From an uncultured Prevotella sp. (GTDB lineage: Bacteria; Bacteroidota; Bacteroidia; Bacteroidales; Bacteroidaceae), in the NCBI GenBank assembly GCA_944321645.1, contig CALUMB010000018.1, forward strand, positions 1 through 38,810: 38,810 bases of DNA, written 5' to 3'. The number at the start of each line of letters is the position of its first letter. Position 1 is the first letter of the stretch. Positions 9,433 through 17,421 of this stretch are shown here, one piece after another. The notes under the pieces were generated by a model. The model was not told the DNA's origin. It did not search any database and saw only the letters and a list, made by a program, of their open reading frames with translations. Made by a program: the position numbers and the translations under genes.

Positions 9433-9517
9433 GTTATCCTGAATACAATCTTTTTACCTTAAATGGCTAATACCTATTGAATAAATGCTTTCCACTGTGA
9501 AGTGGGAAGCATTTTTT
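9433..9517 (+). ncRNA. Candidate small RNA of about 85 nt
   Basis: This unit is bounded by a consensus promoter (9396-9427) and a strong intrinsic terminator (9484-9517). The putative RNA is about 85 nt. It contains a five-codon frame ATG-GCT-AAT-ACC-TAT-TGA at 9463-9480, probably fortuitous. Its 5' and 3' ends do not pair with each other, so it does not look like 6S RNA, and I recognise no known RNA family in it. The call rests only on promoter and terminator structure; expression is not shown. Confidence 0.5.
9484..9517 (+). terminator. Intrinsic terminator of the candidate small RNA
   Basis: AATGCTTTCCACT (9484-9496) pairs with AGTGGGAAGCATT (9501-9513) over 13 base pairs with one G-U, closed by a GTGA tetraloop of the GNRA type. 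A run of T at 9512-9517 follows. Confidence 0.88.
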
Positions 9518-9598
9518 GTTTCCATATAATTTACCTATGCGTGAATGCGGCGGGAGCTTCCGAATGAGTGTATCAAAATGTTTCGTGGAACATTTTCG

Positions 9599-9856
9599 TT
9601 TTGTTAAAAGCCGGATTTGCCCATTTCCTTTACTTGCAAATATGCAACTAAAAATGGCCGTGGTTGTCCTGCTATTTAGCTTATGCCATTTTGGCTTGCA
9701 AAACGGCCTGTTTCGCGGCCTGAAACGGTGCGTTTGGCTTCCTAAAACGCACCGTTTGGGAAGCCTGAACGGCGCATTTCGTAATTCGTTGCAAATCAAC
9801 ATATTATGCAAATGTGCGTGGATGGTGCGCGTTAACGTTTTTATGTTAAATAAGCC
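9599..9856 (+). repeat. Dispersed intergenic repeat, copy A (core 9638-9781)
   Basis: A non-coding element with a second, inverted copy at 34246-34510. The shared landmarks, in order, are AAATATnCAACTAAAA (from 9638), a 39-base spacer, and GRCTTGCAAWACGG (9693), which opens four units with the pattern AAAACGGNNCGTTTCG. The CG of each unit falls at 9704, 9726, 9748 and 9770, exactly 22 bases apart, and the last unit ends at 9781. A TTAAC...TTTTTA...GTTAA motif at 9825-9850 closes the element. The outer borders (9599-9637 and beyond 9781) are less well conserved and approximate. No terminal inverted repeats or target duplication are obvious. Confidence 0.72.
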
Positions 9857-10013
9857 ATTCTGCTATTGGTGGCTATCCAGCGGTGCGTATCAATTGCTCT
9901 TATAGTATGAAAGCTTGGCAAGTCTGGTGAAACGCTTTCCACAGCGCGATGCTTTACTGATGGAAAGACAACTTGATGGACTTGCTTAAGCCGAAAACGG
10001 GAATCTATGCAAA

Positions 10014-10058
10014 CAAAAAAGGGCATCTGGCGGAGCATTGCCCGCAGATACCCTTTTT
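10014..10058 (-). terminator. Terminator downstream of the acyl-CoA dehydrogenase gene
   Basis: A long hairpin in which GGG-ATCT-GCGG pairs with CCGC-AGAT-CCC, with one bulge and one mismatch, flanked by A residues at 10014-10020 and T residues at 10053-10058. It gives a U-tract on either strand; the relevant gene is the reverse-strand one ending at 10084. Confidence 0.85.
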
Positions 10059-10083
10059 ATGTTTCCAAGTGGCGTATAGTGCC

Positions 10084-11808
10084 TTATTCAGCCTCGGCTG
10101 CCTTTGCCCTGAAGTTTGTCAGGTCTTCGGCTATGAAGCTTTTTACGTATGCAGTCTTGCCAATCACTTCTTCCTCGGCGTGGCGCACGTAGACGTTGGC
10201 ACTCTTAAGGAATAGTTCTGGTGCGCGTGTGGCATCGTCTATGATGAGGAGTGACATGAGTATGTCGCCTGTCATGTCGTAGAGGCGTCGTGCAAGGAAG
10301 TCGTGAACCTCTTGGCTGGCAGCTTCTTTCACGTAGTTCACCGATTGTTCGTAAAGCTCCACGAGCTTGCCCACCCGTATTTGCAGCGGCTTCATTTCCT
10401 CCGAAACTTCGCTTTCGAGCATCTCTTTCATCAGCGCGAGGTAAGTGCCGTTGGTTATGTAACGCACGGCAGCCACCACTTGCAGCTGTGTCGTTCCCTC
10501 GTAGATGGAGAATATGCGTGCGTCGCGGTAGAGCCGCTGGCTCTTATATTCCATTATAAAGCCCGACCCGCCGTGGATTTGTATGGCATCGTAGGCGTTC
10601 TGGTTGGCGTATTCGGAGTTCATGCCTTTGGCTATTGGCGTAAAGGCATCGGCCAGCCGCGAGTATTTCTTTTGCTCTTGGCGCTCCTCCGGAGTCAGCT
10701 TGCGTTCGCGTGCGATGTCGTCAAGGGCCTTGTAAATGTCAACGTAGCGTGCCGTCTGGTATAGGATGGAGCGGCCGGCGTCGAGCTTGGCCTTCATGCG
10801 CGACAGCATATCGTAAACGGGAGGCATGTTTATGATAGCCTGCCCGAATTGCTTGCGCTCCTTGGCGTAGGCTACGGCTTCGTCGTAGGCGGCCTGCGAC
10901 ACCCCGACAGACTGCGCTGCGATACCGAGGCGTGCGCCGTTCATGAGAGCCATCACATATTTGATGAGTCCGAGGCGCGTGCTTCCGCACAGCTCGGCCT
11001 TTGCGTCCTTGTATGTAAGCTCGCAGGTGGGCGACCCGTGGATGCCGAGCTTGTTCTCGATGTGGCGCACGTTTACGCCCCCTTGGCGCTTATCGTAGAT
11101 GAACATCGACAGTCCGCGGCCGTCGTGCGTGCCTTCTTCCGAGCGTGCGAGCACGAGGTGTATGTCGGAGTCACCATTGGTTATGAAACGCTTTACGCCA
11201 TTGAGCAGCCAGCAACCGTCTTTTTCGGAATATGTGGCCTTCAGCATCACACGCTGGAGGTCGCTGCCTGCATCAGGTTCGGTGAGATCCATCGACATTG
11301 TTTCGCCTGCACAAACGCGCGGGATGTACTTCTGGCGTTGCTCTTCGCTGCCAAATTCATAGAGTGTCTCGATGCAGTCTTGCAGGCTCCAGATGTTCTG
11401 GAAGCCTGCATCGGCTGTGGCCACCATCTCCGAAGCCATCGAATATGGCGTGACGGGAAGGTTCAGGCCACCGTAGCGGCGCGGCATGCTTATGCCCCAA
11501 AGCCCGGCCTTGCGGGTTGCGTCGAGGTTTTCATAGGTCTTCGAGGCGTATATCATGCGCCCGTCTTGCAGGTGCGGCCCTTCCTGGTCAACGCTCTCGG
11601 AGTTTGGCTCGATTATGTTTGCGGCCACATCGCCTGCCACTTCGAGCAGCTTCTCATAGTTTTCCATGGCGTCGGCGTAGTCCACCGGTGCGTCGTCGTA
11701 TTTGTCTTTGTCGGCAAAGTTGCGCTCTTTAAGCTCAACTATGCGTTCCATCAGCGGGTGATGGAGGTGGAACTTCAGTTCCGCGTTGTCTGTATAATAG
11801 TTGGACAT
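10084..11808 (-). CDS. Acyl-CoA dehydrogenase (long form)
   Basis: An FAD-dependent dehydrogenase that introduces a 2,3 double bond into acyl-CoA and passes electrons to the electron-transfer flavoprotein encoded just upstream. The family signature LTEPDAGSD lies at 175-183, GVKRFITNGD at 204-213, and the C-terminal IYEGTTQLQ segment carries the expected catalytic base Glu437. At 574 residues it is longer than the classic 380-residue butyryl-CoA enzyme: there is a charged insertion around 362-382 and a C-terminal extension of about 120 residues. Chain-length preference cannot be read from sequence. It is last in etfB-etfA-acd and ends at the hairpin at 10014-10058. Confidence 0.92.
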   Translation of the reverse strand: MSNYYTDNAELKFHLHHPLMERIVELKERNFADKDKYDDAPVDYADAMENYEKLLEVAGDVAANIIEPNSESVDQEGPHLQDGRMIYASKTYENLDATRKAGLWGISMPRRYGGLNLPVTPYSMASEMVATADAGFQNIWSLQDCIETLYEFGSEEQRQKYIPRVCAGETMSMDLTEPDAGSDLQRVMLKATYSEKDGCWLLNGVKRFITNGDSDIHLVLARSEEGTHDGRGLSMFIYDKRQGGVNVRHIENKLGIHGSPTCELTYKDAKAELCGSTRLGLIKYVMALMNGARLGIAAQSVGVSQAAYDEAVAYAKERKQFGQAIINMPPVYDMLSRMKAKLDAGRSILYQTARYVDIYKALDDIARERKLTPEERQEQKKYSRLADAFTPIAKGMNSEYANQNAYDAIQIHGGSGFIMEYKSQRLYRDARIFSIYEGTTQLQVVAAVRYITNGTYLALMKEMLESEVSEEMKPLQIRVGKLVELYEQSVNYVKEAASQEVHDFLARRLYDMTGDILMSLLIIDDATRAPELFLKSANVYVRHAEEEVIGKTAYVKSFIAEDLTNFRAKAAEAE

Positions 11809-11879
11809 CTTTCTTAATTTTGTTTTATGTTTATCATTGCTGGCTGTTTGCCCAAGCCATGCAGATGCGCAGCTTCGAG

Positions 11880-12902
11880 CTACTTGCTGTTCTGCTTATA
11901 GTATTTTATGAGCTTAGGCACTACATCTTCCACCGTGCCTGTGATTACATAGTCGGCTATTTTGTTAATCGGTGCCTCCGGGTCGCTGTTTATTGAGATG
12001 ATGATGCCGGAGTCTTGCATTCCGGCAATGTGCTGGATCTGTCCTGATATTCCGCAGGCAATGTAGACTTTCGGATGCACGGTAACGCCTGTCTGGCCTA
12101 TCTGGCGGTCGTGGTCAACCCATCCGGCATCGACGGCGGCGCGGCTTGCGCCCACTTCGCCGTGCAGTTCCTTGGCCAACTTGAACAGCAAGTCGAAACC
12201 GTCCTTGCCGCCTACGCCGTAGCCTCCGGCCACAACGATTGGCGCCCCCTTCAGGTTGTGCTTGGCAGCCTCTACGTGGCGGTCGATGACTTTCACGACA
12301 AAAGCCTCGGGAGAAACATATTTTCCCACTTCGGGATAGACGACTTCGCCGCGTGCCTGGCCGCCGTAGATGGCTTTCTTCATCACGCCGCTTCGCACGG
12401 TTGCCATTTGTGGCCTGTGGTCGGGGTTTACGATAGTTGCCACGATGTTGCCGCCGAAAGCCGGGCGGATTTGGTAAAGCAGGTTGTCGTAGTGCTTTCC
12501 GCTTTTCTTGTCGTCGTATTCGCCAATCTCAAGCTGTGTGCAGTCTGCCGTGAGTCCGCTCGTGAGCGACGACGAGACGCGCGGTCCGAGGTCGCGGCCT
12601 ATCACGGTTGCCCCCATCAGGCATATTTGTGGCCTTTCTTCTTTGAACAAATTTACGAGAATGTCTGTGTGGGGTGCCGATGTGTAAGGTGACAGTCCGT
12701 CGCCGTCGAACACAAAGAGCTTGTCAACACCGTATGGCAGTATCTGGCTCTCAACGTTGCCCTTGATTCCCGTTCCGCAAACTACGGCGTGCAGTTCCAC
12801 GCCTAACTGGTTGGCAAGCTTGCGGCCTTTGGTGAGCAGTTCTTGCGACACTTCCTGCACTTGGGTGGCTTCTATTTCTACATATACAAAAACGTTGTCC
12901 AT
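11880..12902 (-). CDS. etfA: Electron transfer flavoprotein, alpha subunit
   Basis: The FAD-binding subunit of the EtfAB heterodimer. It is 340 residues long. The N-terminal half is the alpha-type nucleotide-binding domain (NVFVYVEIEATQVQEVSQELL onwards). The conserved C-terminal FAD domain runs from about residue 213 (GAPIVVAGGYGVGGKDGF) through GASRAAVDAGW, HPKVYIACGISGQIQH and ISINSDPEAPINKIADY. It sits between etfB and the dehydrogenase it should serve. The 252-base gap to etfB is unusually long for genes encoding one heterodimer. Confidence 0.96.
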   Translation of the reverse strand: MDNVFVYVEIEATQVQEVSQELLTKGRKLANQLGVELHAVVCGTGIKGNVESQILPYGVDKLFVFDGDGLSPYTSAPHTDILVNLFKEERPQICLMGATVIGRDLGPRVSSSLTSGLTADCTQLEIGEYDDKKSGKHYDNLLYQIRPAFGGNIVATIVNPDHRPQMATVRSGVMKKAIYGGQARGEVVYPEVGKYVSPEAFVVKVIDRHVEAAKHNLKGAPIVVAGGYGVGGKDGFDLLFKLAKELHGEVGASRAAVDAGWVDHDRQIGQTGVTVHPKVYIACGISGQIQHIAGMQDSGIIISINSDPEAPINKIADYVITGTVEDVVPKLIKYYKQNSK

Positions 12903-13154
12903 GTCTTAATCATTTTTTGGTTTTTATCAAGGAGCCTGCTGGCAATTGAATGAAGGCTGGCATGAATATTGTGTTGGAGTGGTTGCTTTCGGTTTCCTGC
13001 CGGGCGGCACGCCCGGAGCCTGGCTTAAATGACGCTTTGCGTAAATTGTCTTGCCATTTTGGCTGTATTTAAGTTACTTATGCTCCCTTGCGGCATTTGC
13101 CCTTTAGCCTTCTTGCCTCATCTTCCATTTAGCCTCCTAAACTAAAAACATTAT
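12903..13154 (-). other. Long etfB-etfA intercistronic spacer with a GC hairpin
   Basis: 252 bases without a credible gene separate etfB from etfA. It contains a perfect 7-base-pair GC stem, CCGGGCG/CGCCCGG, at 13000-13016 around a 3-base loop. No U-tract follows the stem and no consensus promoter was found. Part of the spacer (CCATTTTGGCT, then TTATGC) weakly resembles fragments of the dispersed intergenic repeat at 9599-9856. Confidence 0.5.
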
Positions 13155-14024
13155 TTAGCCAATAATCTTCTCGCTTAAAAGTTCCTTTACCATACCCTCG
13201 ATGTCTGCATCGGCAGCCGTAAGCCGTTTGCACTCCTTGGCCTGGAACACAATGTTCTGCACGGCCTTGACTTTTGTGGGCGAACCGCTAAGCCCGCATT
13301 GCTGCGGGTCGCCGTCAACGTCGGCCACAGACCACTGGTTGAGGGTGAGGTAGGGGCGCTCTTCATAAAGGTTGGCGTATGGCATATCCGCAGTGCGTTC
13401 CATAGGCGCGGTGGCGCGTTTGTACTTCATCATCAGTTTGGCATTGCACGGGCGGCATGTCGCTGCGCTGCCGTTTACGGTGACAACAATCGGCATCGGG
13501 GCTTCCACAGTCTCTACGCCACCGTCAATGTGGCGACGGATAGTCAGCTTGCCGTCTTCGCATTTAAGTATCTCTTCCGCGTAGGTCACTTGGCTCAAGC
13601 CCAGCTTTTGTGCCACTTGCGGGCCTACCTGCGCAGTGTCGCCGTCGATGGCTTGCCGTCCTCCTATAACAATGTCAACGTTGCCAATCTTCTTTATTGC
13701 CGTAGCCAATGCGTATGACGTAGCCAGAGTGTCGGCTCCGGCAAACAGGCGGTCAGTGAGCAACCATCCCGTGTCGGCTCCACGGTAGAGTCCTTGGCGG
13801 ATGATTTCTGCCGCACGCGGTGGCCCCATGGTCAATATGCCGACGGTCGAACCGGGATTTTGCTCTTTCAGGCGCAGGGCCTGCTCCAGTGCGTTCAGAT
13901 CTTCCGGGTTGAAGATGGCCGGGAGTGCGGCGCGGTTTACCGTGCCTTCCGCCGTCATGGCATCCTTGCCCACGTTTCTCGTGTCCGGAACTTGCTTTGC
14001 AAGTACTACGATTTTCAATTTCAT
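13155..14024 (-). CDS. etfB: Electron transfer flavoprotein, beta subunit
   Basis: The AMP/FAD-binding beta subunit of EtfAB, 289 residues. Family features are the start LKIVVLAKQVPDT, the segment NRAALPAIFNPEDLNALEQAL, TMGPPRAAEIIRQGLYRGAD, and the strongly conserved GRQAIDGDTAQVGPQVAQKLGLSQVT region split across about residues 122-146. It is the first gene of the cluster, behind a good promoter at 14098-14129 with a predicted leader of about 68 bases. Whether this Etf is of the bifurcating type cannot be decided by eye. Confidence 0.96.
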   Translation of the reverse strand: MKLKIVVLAKQVPDTRNVGKDAMTAEGTVNRAALPAIFNPEDLNALEQALRLKEQNPGSTVGILTMGPPRAAEIIRQGLYRGADTGWLLTDRLFAGADTLATSYALATAIKKIGNVDIVIGGRQAIDGDTAQVGPQVAQKLGLSQVTYAEEILKCEDGKLTIRRHIDGGVETVEAPMPIVVTVNGSAATCRPCNAKLMMKYKRATAPMERTADMPYANLYEERPYLTLNQWSVADVDGDPQQCGLSGSPTKVKAVQNIVFQAKECKRLTAADADIEGMVKELLSEKIIG

Positions 14025-14097
14025 ACTTTATGATTAGTTATTGTGAAATTATGCCGATGGTAGCGTGCTGTGGTTGGGTTAAAACACAGCCTGAAGG

Positions 14098-14129
14098 CAA
14101 AGATAGTGCATTTTGGGCGCATGGCCAAA
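14098..14129 (-). promoter_or_regulatory. Promoter of etfB-etfA-acd
   Basis: On the reverse strand, TTTG (14129-14126), a 20-base spacer and TATCTTTG (14105-14098) give a complete -33/-7 match. Transcription should start near 14092. Confidence 0.78.
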
Positions 14130-14140
14130 GAATTTTAGAT

Positions 14141-14177
14141 AAAAAGTGTTGGCTTACGCCAAAGGAGGGGCTAAGCC
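14141..14177 (-). terminator. Terminator downstream of dinB
   Basis: GGCTTA (14151-14156) pairs with TAAGCC (14172-14177); on the reverse strand the hairpin is followed by a U-rich stretch, the complement of AAAAA at 14141-14145. It lies between the end of dinB and the etfB promoter, insulating the two units. Confidence 0.65.
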
Positions 14178-14199
14178 GACTGTTGTGTCGCGCTTGCCG

Positions 14200-15297
14200 C
14201 TATGGCCAGTCTTTGAAATCGAGCTTACCCTCAACCCATTCCGGCTGCCTGCACCCGGCATCTGCTTGCGGGTTTGACACAGACAGTCCGATAAGCCTGA
14301 TGGGATGGCTTGCTGATATTTCCACGTCTTTCAGCAGCTGCTTTGCCATTGGCAAGATGTCGTCTTTGGTGAGCAAGTTAGCTTGAGTGGTGACACTGCG
14401 GGTGATTTGCGTGAAGTCGCCGTACTTTATTTTCAGTGTGAGCGTGCGTCCATTGAACTTGTCCTTGGCTATCCGCCCTACAAGTTCGAGCACTGTATGG
14501 TAAAGCTCGATGATGGCTGCCGAGCGGATGGCGATGTCGGCTTCGAGCGTATGCTCACACCCGACAGACTTGCGCACGCTCTCCGTCTCAACCGGGCGCA
14601 GGTCGATGCCGCGCGCAAAATCGTAGTATGTTTGCCCCATTTTGCCGAACACCTCCGTGAGGTGTTGCAGCGAACACCGCCTAAGGTCGGCTCCGTTGAA
14701 TATACCCATGTAGTGCATACGCTTGGCTGTGTGAGGTCCCACGCCCCAGAATTTTTCTATTTTCAAGTTTGCTATGAAGTCGAGCGCACGGTCGGGATGT
14801 ATGACCGTCATGCCGTCTGGCTTGCGATAGTCAGACGCAACCTTGGCCAGAAACTTGTTGTAGGATATGCCAGCCGAAGCCGTAAGACCCAATTCGCTGC
14901 GTATGCGCTGCCTAATTTCCGCGGCGATGTTGCTCGCAAGCTCCAGGCCGCGCTTGTTTTCCGTAACGTCGAGGAACGCCTCGTCGATGGAAAGCGGCTC
15001 TATGGTGTCTGTGTAGTCGCGGAAAATCTTGTGAACCTGCCCTGACACCTTTTTATATATGGCGTGTTGGCCCGGAACTACGACCAAATCGGGGCAGAGA
15101 CGTTTTGCCCTCATCATGGCCATGGCAGAATGTACGCCAAACTTCCGCGCCTCGTAGCTGGCAGTGGCCACCACGCCCCGCGGCCCGTCGTGGCCGACGG
15201 CAATGGGCAGTCCGCGCAGTTCAGGATGGTCGCGTTGTTCTACCGAGGCAAAGAAAGCATCCATGTCGATGTGGATTATTTTCCTTTCGGCATTCAT
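14200..15297 (-). CDS. dinB: DNA polymerase IV (Y-family)
   Basis: An error-prone translesion polymerase of the DinB branch. From the ATG at 15297 the protein has 365 residues and opens with the Y-family motif HIDMDAFFASVE (Asp11, steric-gate Phe16). The second catalytic motif SIDEAFLDV carries Asp105 and Glu106. YNKFLAKVASDYRKPDG and the helix-hairpin-helix KFWGVGPHTAKRM follow, then the little-finger domain. The frame is open further upstream, but 15297 is chosen because it starts at the conserved N terminus and overlaps the preceding stop codon by 4 bases (ATGA). Usual C-terminal clamp-binding residues were not obvious. Confidence 0.95.
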   Translation of the reverse strand: MNAERKIIHIDMDAFFASVEQRDHPELRGLPIAVGHDGPRGVVATASYEARKFGVHSAMAMMRAKRLCPDLVVVPGQHAIYKKVSGQVHKIFRDYTDTIEPLSIDEAFLDVTENKRGLELASNIAAEIRQRIRSELGLTASAGISYNKFLAKVASDYRKPDGMTVIHPDRALDFIANLKIEKFWGVGPHTAKRMHYMGIFNGADLRRCSLQHLTEVFGKMGQTYYDFARGIDLRPVETESVRKSVGCEHTLEADIAIRSAAIIELYHTVLELVGRIAKDKFNGRTLTLKIKYGDFTQITRSVTTQANLLTKDDILPMAKQLLKDVEISASHPIRLIGLSVSNPQADAGCRQPEWVEGKLDFKDWP

Positions 15298-15857
15298 TTT
15301 TCGGTGCAAATGGTGTAGACGTATCCGCTTTTTAAGTTGACTGTGGTGGAGAAGTTTAAGCAGCATCCTTGTAAGACGGTCTTCAGGTCGCGCCTTATGC
15401 CTTCCCCCGTAAGTTTCAGCAGGCTTTCCTTCATAGTCCACAAACACGCAAATTCAACGTCGGGGGAGCTGCTCTTTTCTATTTTTGCCACCTCTTCAGG
15501 GCATAGCACCCGCCTCATTAGTTCGCTACTGTAATGGCGAAGCCGCTCGATGTCCGCTCCCATAGGCTTGTCGCCAATGGCGCACAACACAACACCATTA
15601 CTATGGCTTAGGCTGAAGTGTATGCCTGGGTGTCCGGCCAACGAAGGCTTCCCGCCTTTTTCATACTCAAAGGCAGGTTGCTCCTTTATTCCATATTCAA
15701 GCGCAAGGCCGCTGCATAGAAGCCGGTATGCAGCCACGTTCTCACGCCTGTGCCTTTCTGCGCGGTGCCTTAAGGCTTGCTCGCGTCTCCACGCCGGAAG
15801 CATGGCGAGAGCCTCTTCCAAGTCGAATCCGCAGATGTCGTAGTCTAAGTAAACCAT
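15294..15857 (-). CDS. 4'-phosphopantetheinyl transferase superfamily protein
   Basis: An enzyme that transfers phosphopantetheine from CoA onto carrier proteins, Sfp-like by organisation. The 187-residue form begins MVYLDYDICG. Diagnostic motifs are HFSLSHSNGVVLCAI (80-94), MGADIER with Asp102 and Glu104 as magnesium ligands, and LWTMKESLLKLTGEGI (139-154) with Lys143 and Glu144. An upstream ATG at 15884 would overlap rmuC by 23 bases; ATG 15857 leaves a 4-base gap and is preferred. It ends in an ATGA overlap with dinB. The carrier-protein target is unknown and no synthase genes are nearby. Confidence 0.88.
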   Translation of the reverse strand: MVYLDYDICGFDLEEALAMLPAWRREQALRHRAERHRRENVAAYRLLCSGLALEYGIKEQPAFEYEKGGKPSLAGHPGIHFSLSHSNGVVLCAIGDKPMGADIERLRHYSSELMRRVLCPEEVAKIEKSSSPDVEFACLWTMKESLLKLTGEGIRRDLKTVLQGCCLNFSTTVNLKSGYVYTICTEK

Positions 15858-15861
15858 GGCC

Positions 15862-17331
15862 TCATGCTTGCTGTCCCTTGTCAAGCTTTGTATCTTGCGT
15901 TTTTCTGCGCGATGGCCTATCGCCAGTATGTTTGTCCTTCTGCCCGTTTTGTTCGTCGTTGGCTTCGTCGTCGTCGCCGGGCAAGGCTATCTGTGGTATT
16001 GGTATCTTTCGGTTGGGATTCTCCTTTGCGCCTACCTCCACCAGTTCGCGGCCTTTCTTCACCACGCTCTGGTTGCCACTCATCAGCTTGTTGTCGGCAA
16101 AGTCGTATGCCTTGCGTGCCTTTTCAAGCACGTCGCCAAGGTCTTTGTAGCGCTTTATGAAATCGCCGAGCCGGTCGAGCAACTGTTCCGCCAAACCAAA
16201 CACGCGCTCTTGGTTTTCGGCCTGCTGGTTTTGAACCCACGCAATGTGTATTATGTGCAGGATGCCGAGCAGGTTTTGCTCACCCGTTATGAACACTTTG
16301 CGTTCAAAAGCATCGCGCCAAAGTGTTGGGTCGTTGGCCAGTGCCAACTGAAGCGACGACTCGAACGGCATGAACATTATAACAAAGTCGACAGCCTCGC
16401 GCGGTGGCTTGACATAACGGCTGTAGTCTTTTTTCGCCAGTTCGGCGACGTGTTGGCGCACACTCCTAATGTGTTCTTGCAGTGCCTTTTCCTTTTCTTC
16501 CGGCGTTTGTGCGTTGACGTAACGTTCGTAAGCCGTTAGCGACACCTTCGAGTCGATTATTGCGTCTTGCCCTTGTGGGTAGTGGAGTATCACGTCTGGC
16601 TGCATCTCACGCCCGGTGTCGTCGTTTCTTAACGTGCGTCCCGTCTCGTCGCGAAGACGTTCCTGCACTTCGTAGTGTATGCCTTCCTTCAAGCCTTGTG
16701 AGGCGAGCAGGTCGCCGAGGATTATTTCGCCCATGTTGCCCAGCGTCTTGTTGTCGCGCCGCAGCACATTCACAAGGCTTTCGGCTTTCTCGCCAATGGC
16801 ACGGCTACTTTCCATCATAAGTTTTAGCTGTTCGCGGAGCGAGGCCGAGTTGCGCTCGCTGTCCTTCATGCTTTCGCCAATGGCGCGGCGGACTTCTCCA
16901 ATGGCATCTTTCAGTGGCTGGGTTATTGCGCCCATGCTCTCGGCGTTGCGCTCTTTCAGCTTCGATGCGTTTTGTTCAAGCAGCCTTGAGGTCATGTTTG
17001 TTAGTTCCTCTTTGGCTGTGCGTAGCTGTTCTGCAAAGTGGCGTTCGCGCATTTCAGCCGCTTCGCTCGCTTGTTTCCCCATCAGTTCGATTTCGCGGGC
17101 TTGCGCTTCTGCGATTGCGTTGAGCTTTTTATTTTCAGTTTCGACTTCCGACAATTTCTCTGAACACTCGCATAGTCTTTCCGAAAGTAGGCGCAACTCG
17201 GTGGAACGCTTTTCTAACTCCACGTTTAGGTCGGCTGCCTGTTTCGCGGATGCAGACATTCGGCGGAACAAAACAGCTATGGCTACCATGGCTATGGCCA
17301 AAAGTGCTGCGAAGATGTATACTGTCGTCAT
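15862..17331 (-). CDS. rmuC: DNA recombination protein RmuC homologue
   Basis: A membrane-anchored coiled-coil protein with a nuclease-like RmuC domain, 489 residues from ATG 17331. The N terminus MTTVYIFAALLAIAMVAIAV is one transmembrane helix. Residues 25 to about 160 are a long charged coiled coil. The RmuC domain follows with NMGEIILGDLLASQGL, DVILHYPQGQDAIIDSKVSL and VDFVIMFMPFESSL. Family members limit DNA inversions and have been linked to phage defence. A -7 element at 17422-17429 lies upstream. It is first in the rmuC-PPTase-dinB operon. Confidence 0.93.
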   Translation of the reverse strand: MTTVYIFAALLAIAMVAIAVLFRRMSASAKQAADLNVELEKRSTELRLLSERLCECSEKLSEVETENKKLNAIAEAQAREIELMGKQASEAAEMRERHFAEQLRTAKEELTNMTSRLLEQNASKLKERNAESMGAITQPLKDAIGEVRRAIGESMKDSERNSASLREQLKLMMESSRAIGEKAESLVNVLRRDNKTLGNMGEIILGDLLASQGLKEGIHYEVQERLRDETGRTLRNDDTGREMQPDVILHYPQGQDAIIDSKVSLTAYERYVNAQTPEEKEKALQEHIRSVRQHVAELAKKDYSRYVKPPREAVDFVIMFMPFESSLQLALANDPTLWRDAFERKVFITGEQNLLGILHIIHIAWVQNQQAENQERVFGLAEQLLDRLGDFIKRYKDLGDVLEKARKAYDFADNKLMSGNQSVVKKGRELVEVGAKENPNRKIPIPQIALPGDDDEANDEQNGQKDKHTGDRPSRRKTQDTKLDKGQQA

Positions 17332-17421
17332 TTTCTTGTTGGATGTTGAATGTTTGTTGATTTGCTTGCACAAGATTGCGCACTTCAGGGTTACGAGCAG
17401 GATTTGGCTGCTCCCGTGGTG

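Noticed and set aside
9433-9517. 6S RNA identity for the candidate small RNA
   Set aside because: Its two ends do not form the long closing stem expected of 6S RNA.
9723-9765. H-type pseudoknot in repeat copy A
   Set aside because: Connecting loops of 0, 2 and 1 bases cannot span stems of 7 and 13 base pairs.
9693-9781. Possible CRISPR array (22-base periodicity)
   Set aside because: Units are diverged, spacers are only about 6 bases, there are four units, and no cas genes are present.
9516-9905. 129-codon forward open frame
   Set aside because: It starts in the terminator T-tract and runs through the dispersed repeat; no homology signature, and composition follows the repeat.
10849-11817. 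322-codon forward open frame opposite the acyl-CoA dehydrogenase
   Set aside because: Antisense shadow of a conserved gene in GC-rich coding sequence.
15298-15447. Longer dinB start at 15447
   Set aside because: It would overlap the phosphopantetheinyl transferase by 150 bases, and the extra residues precede the conserved Y-family N terminus.
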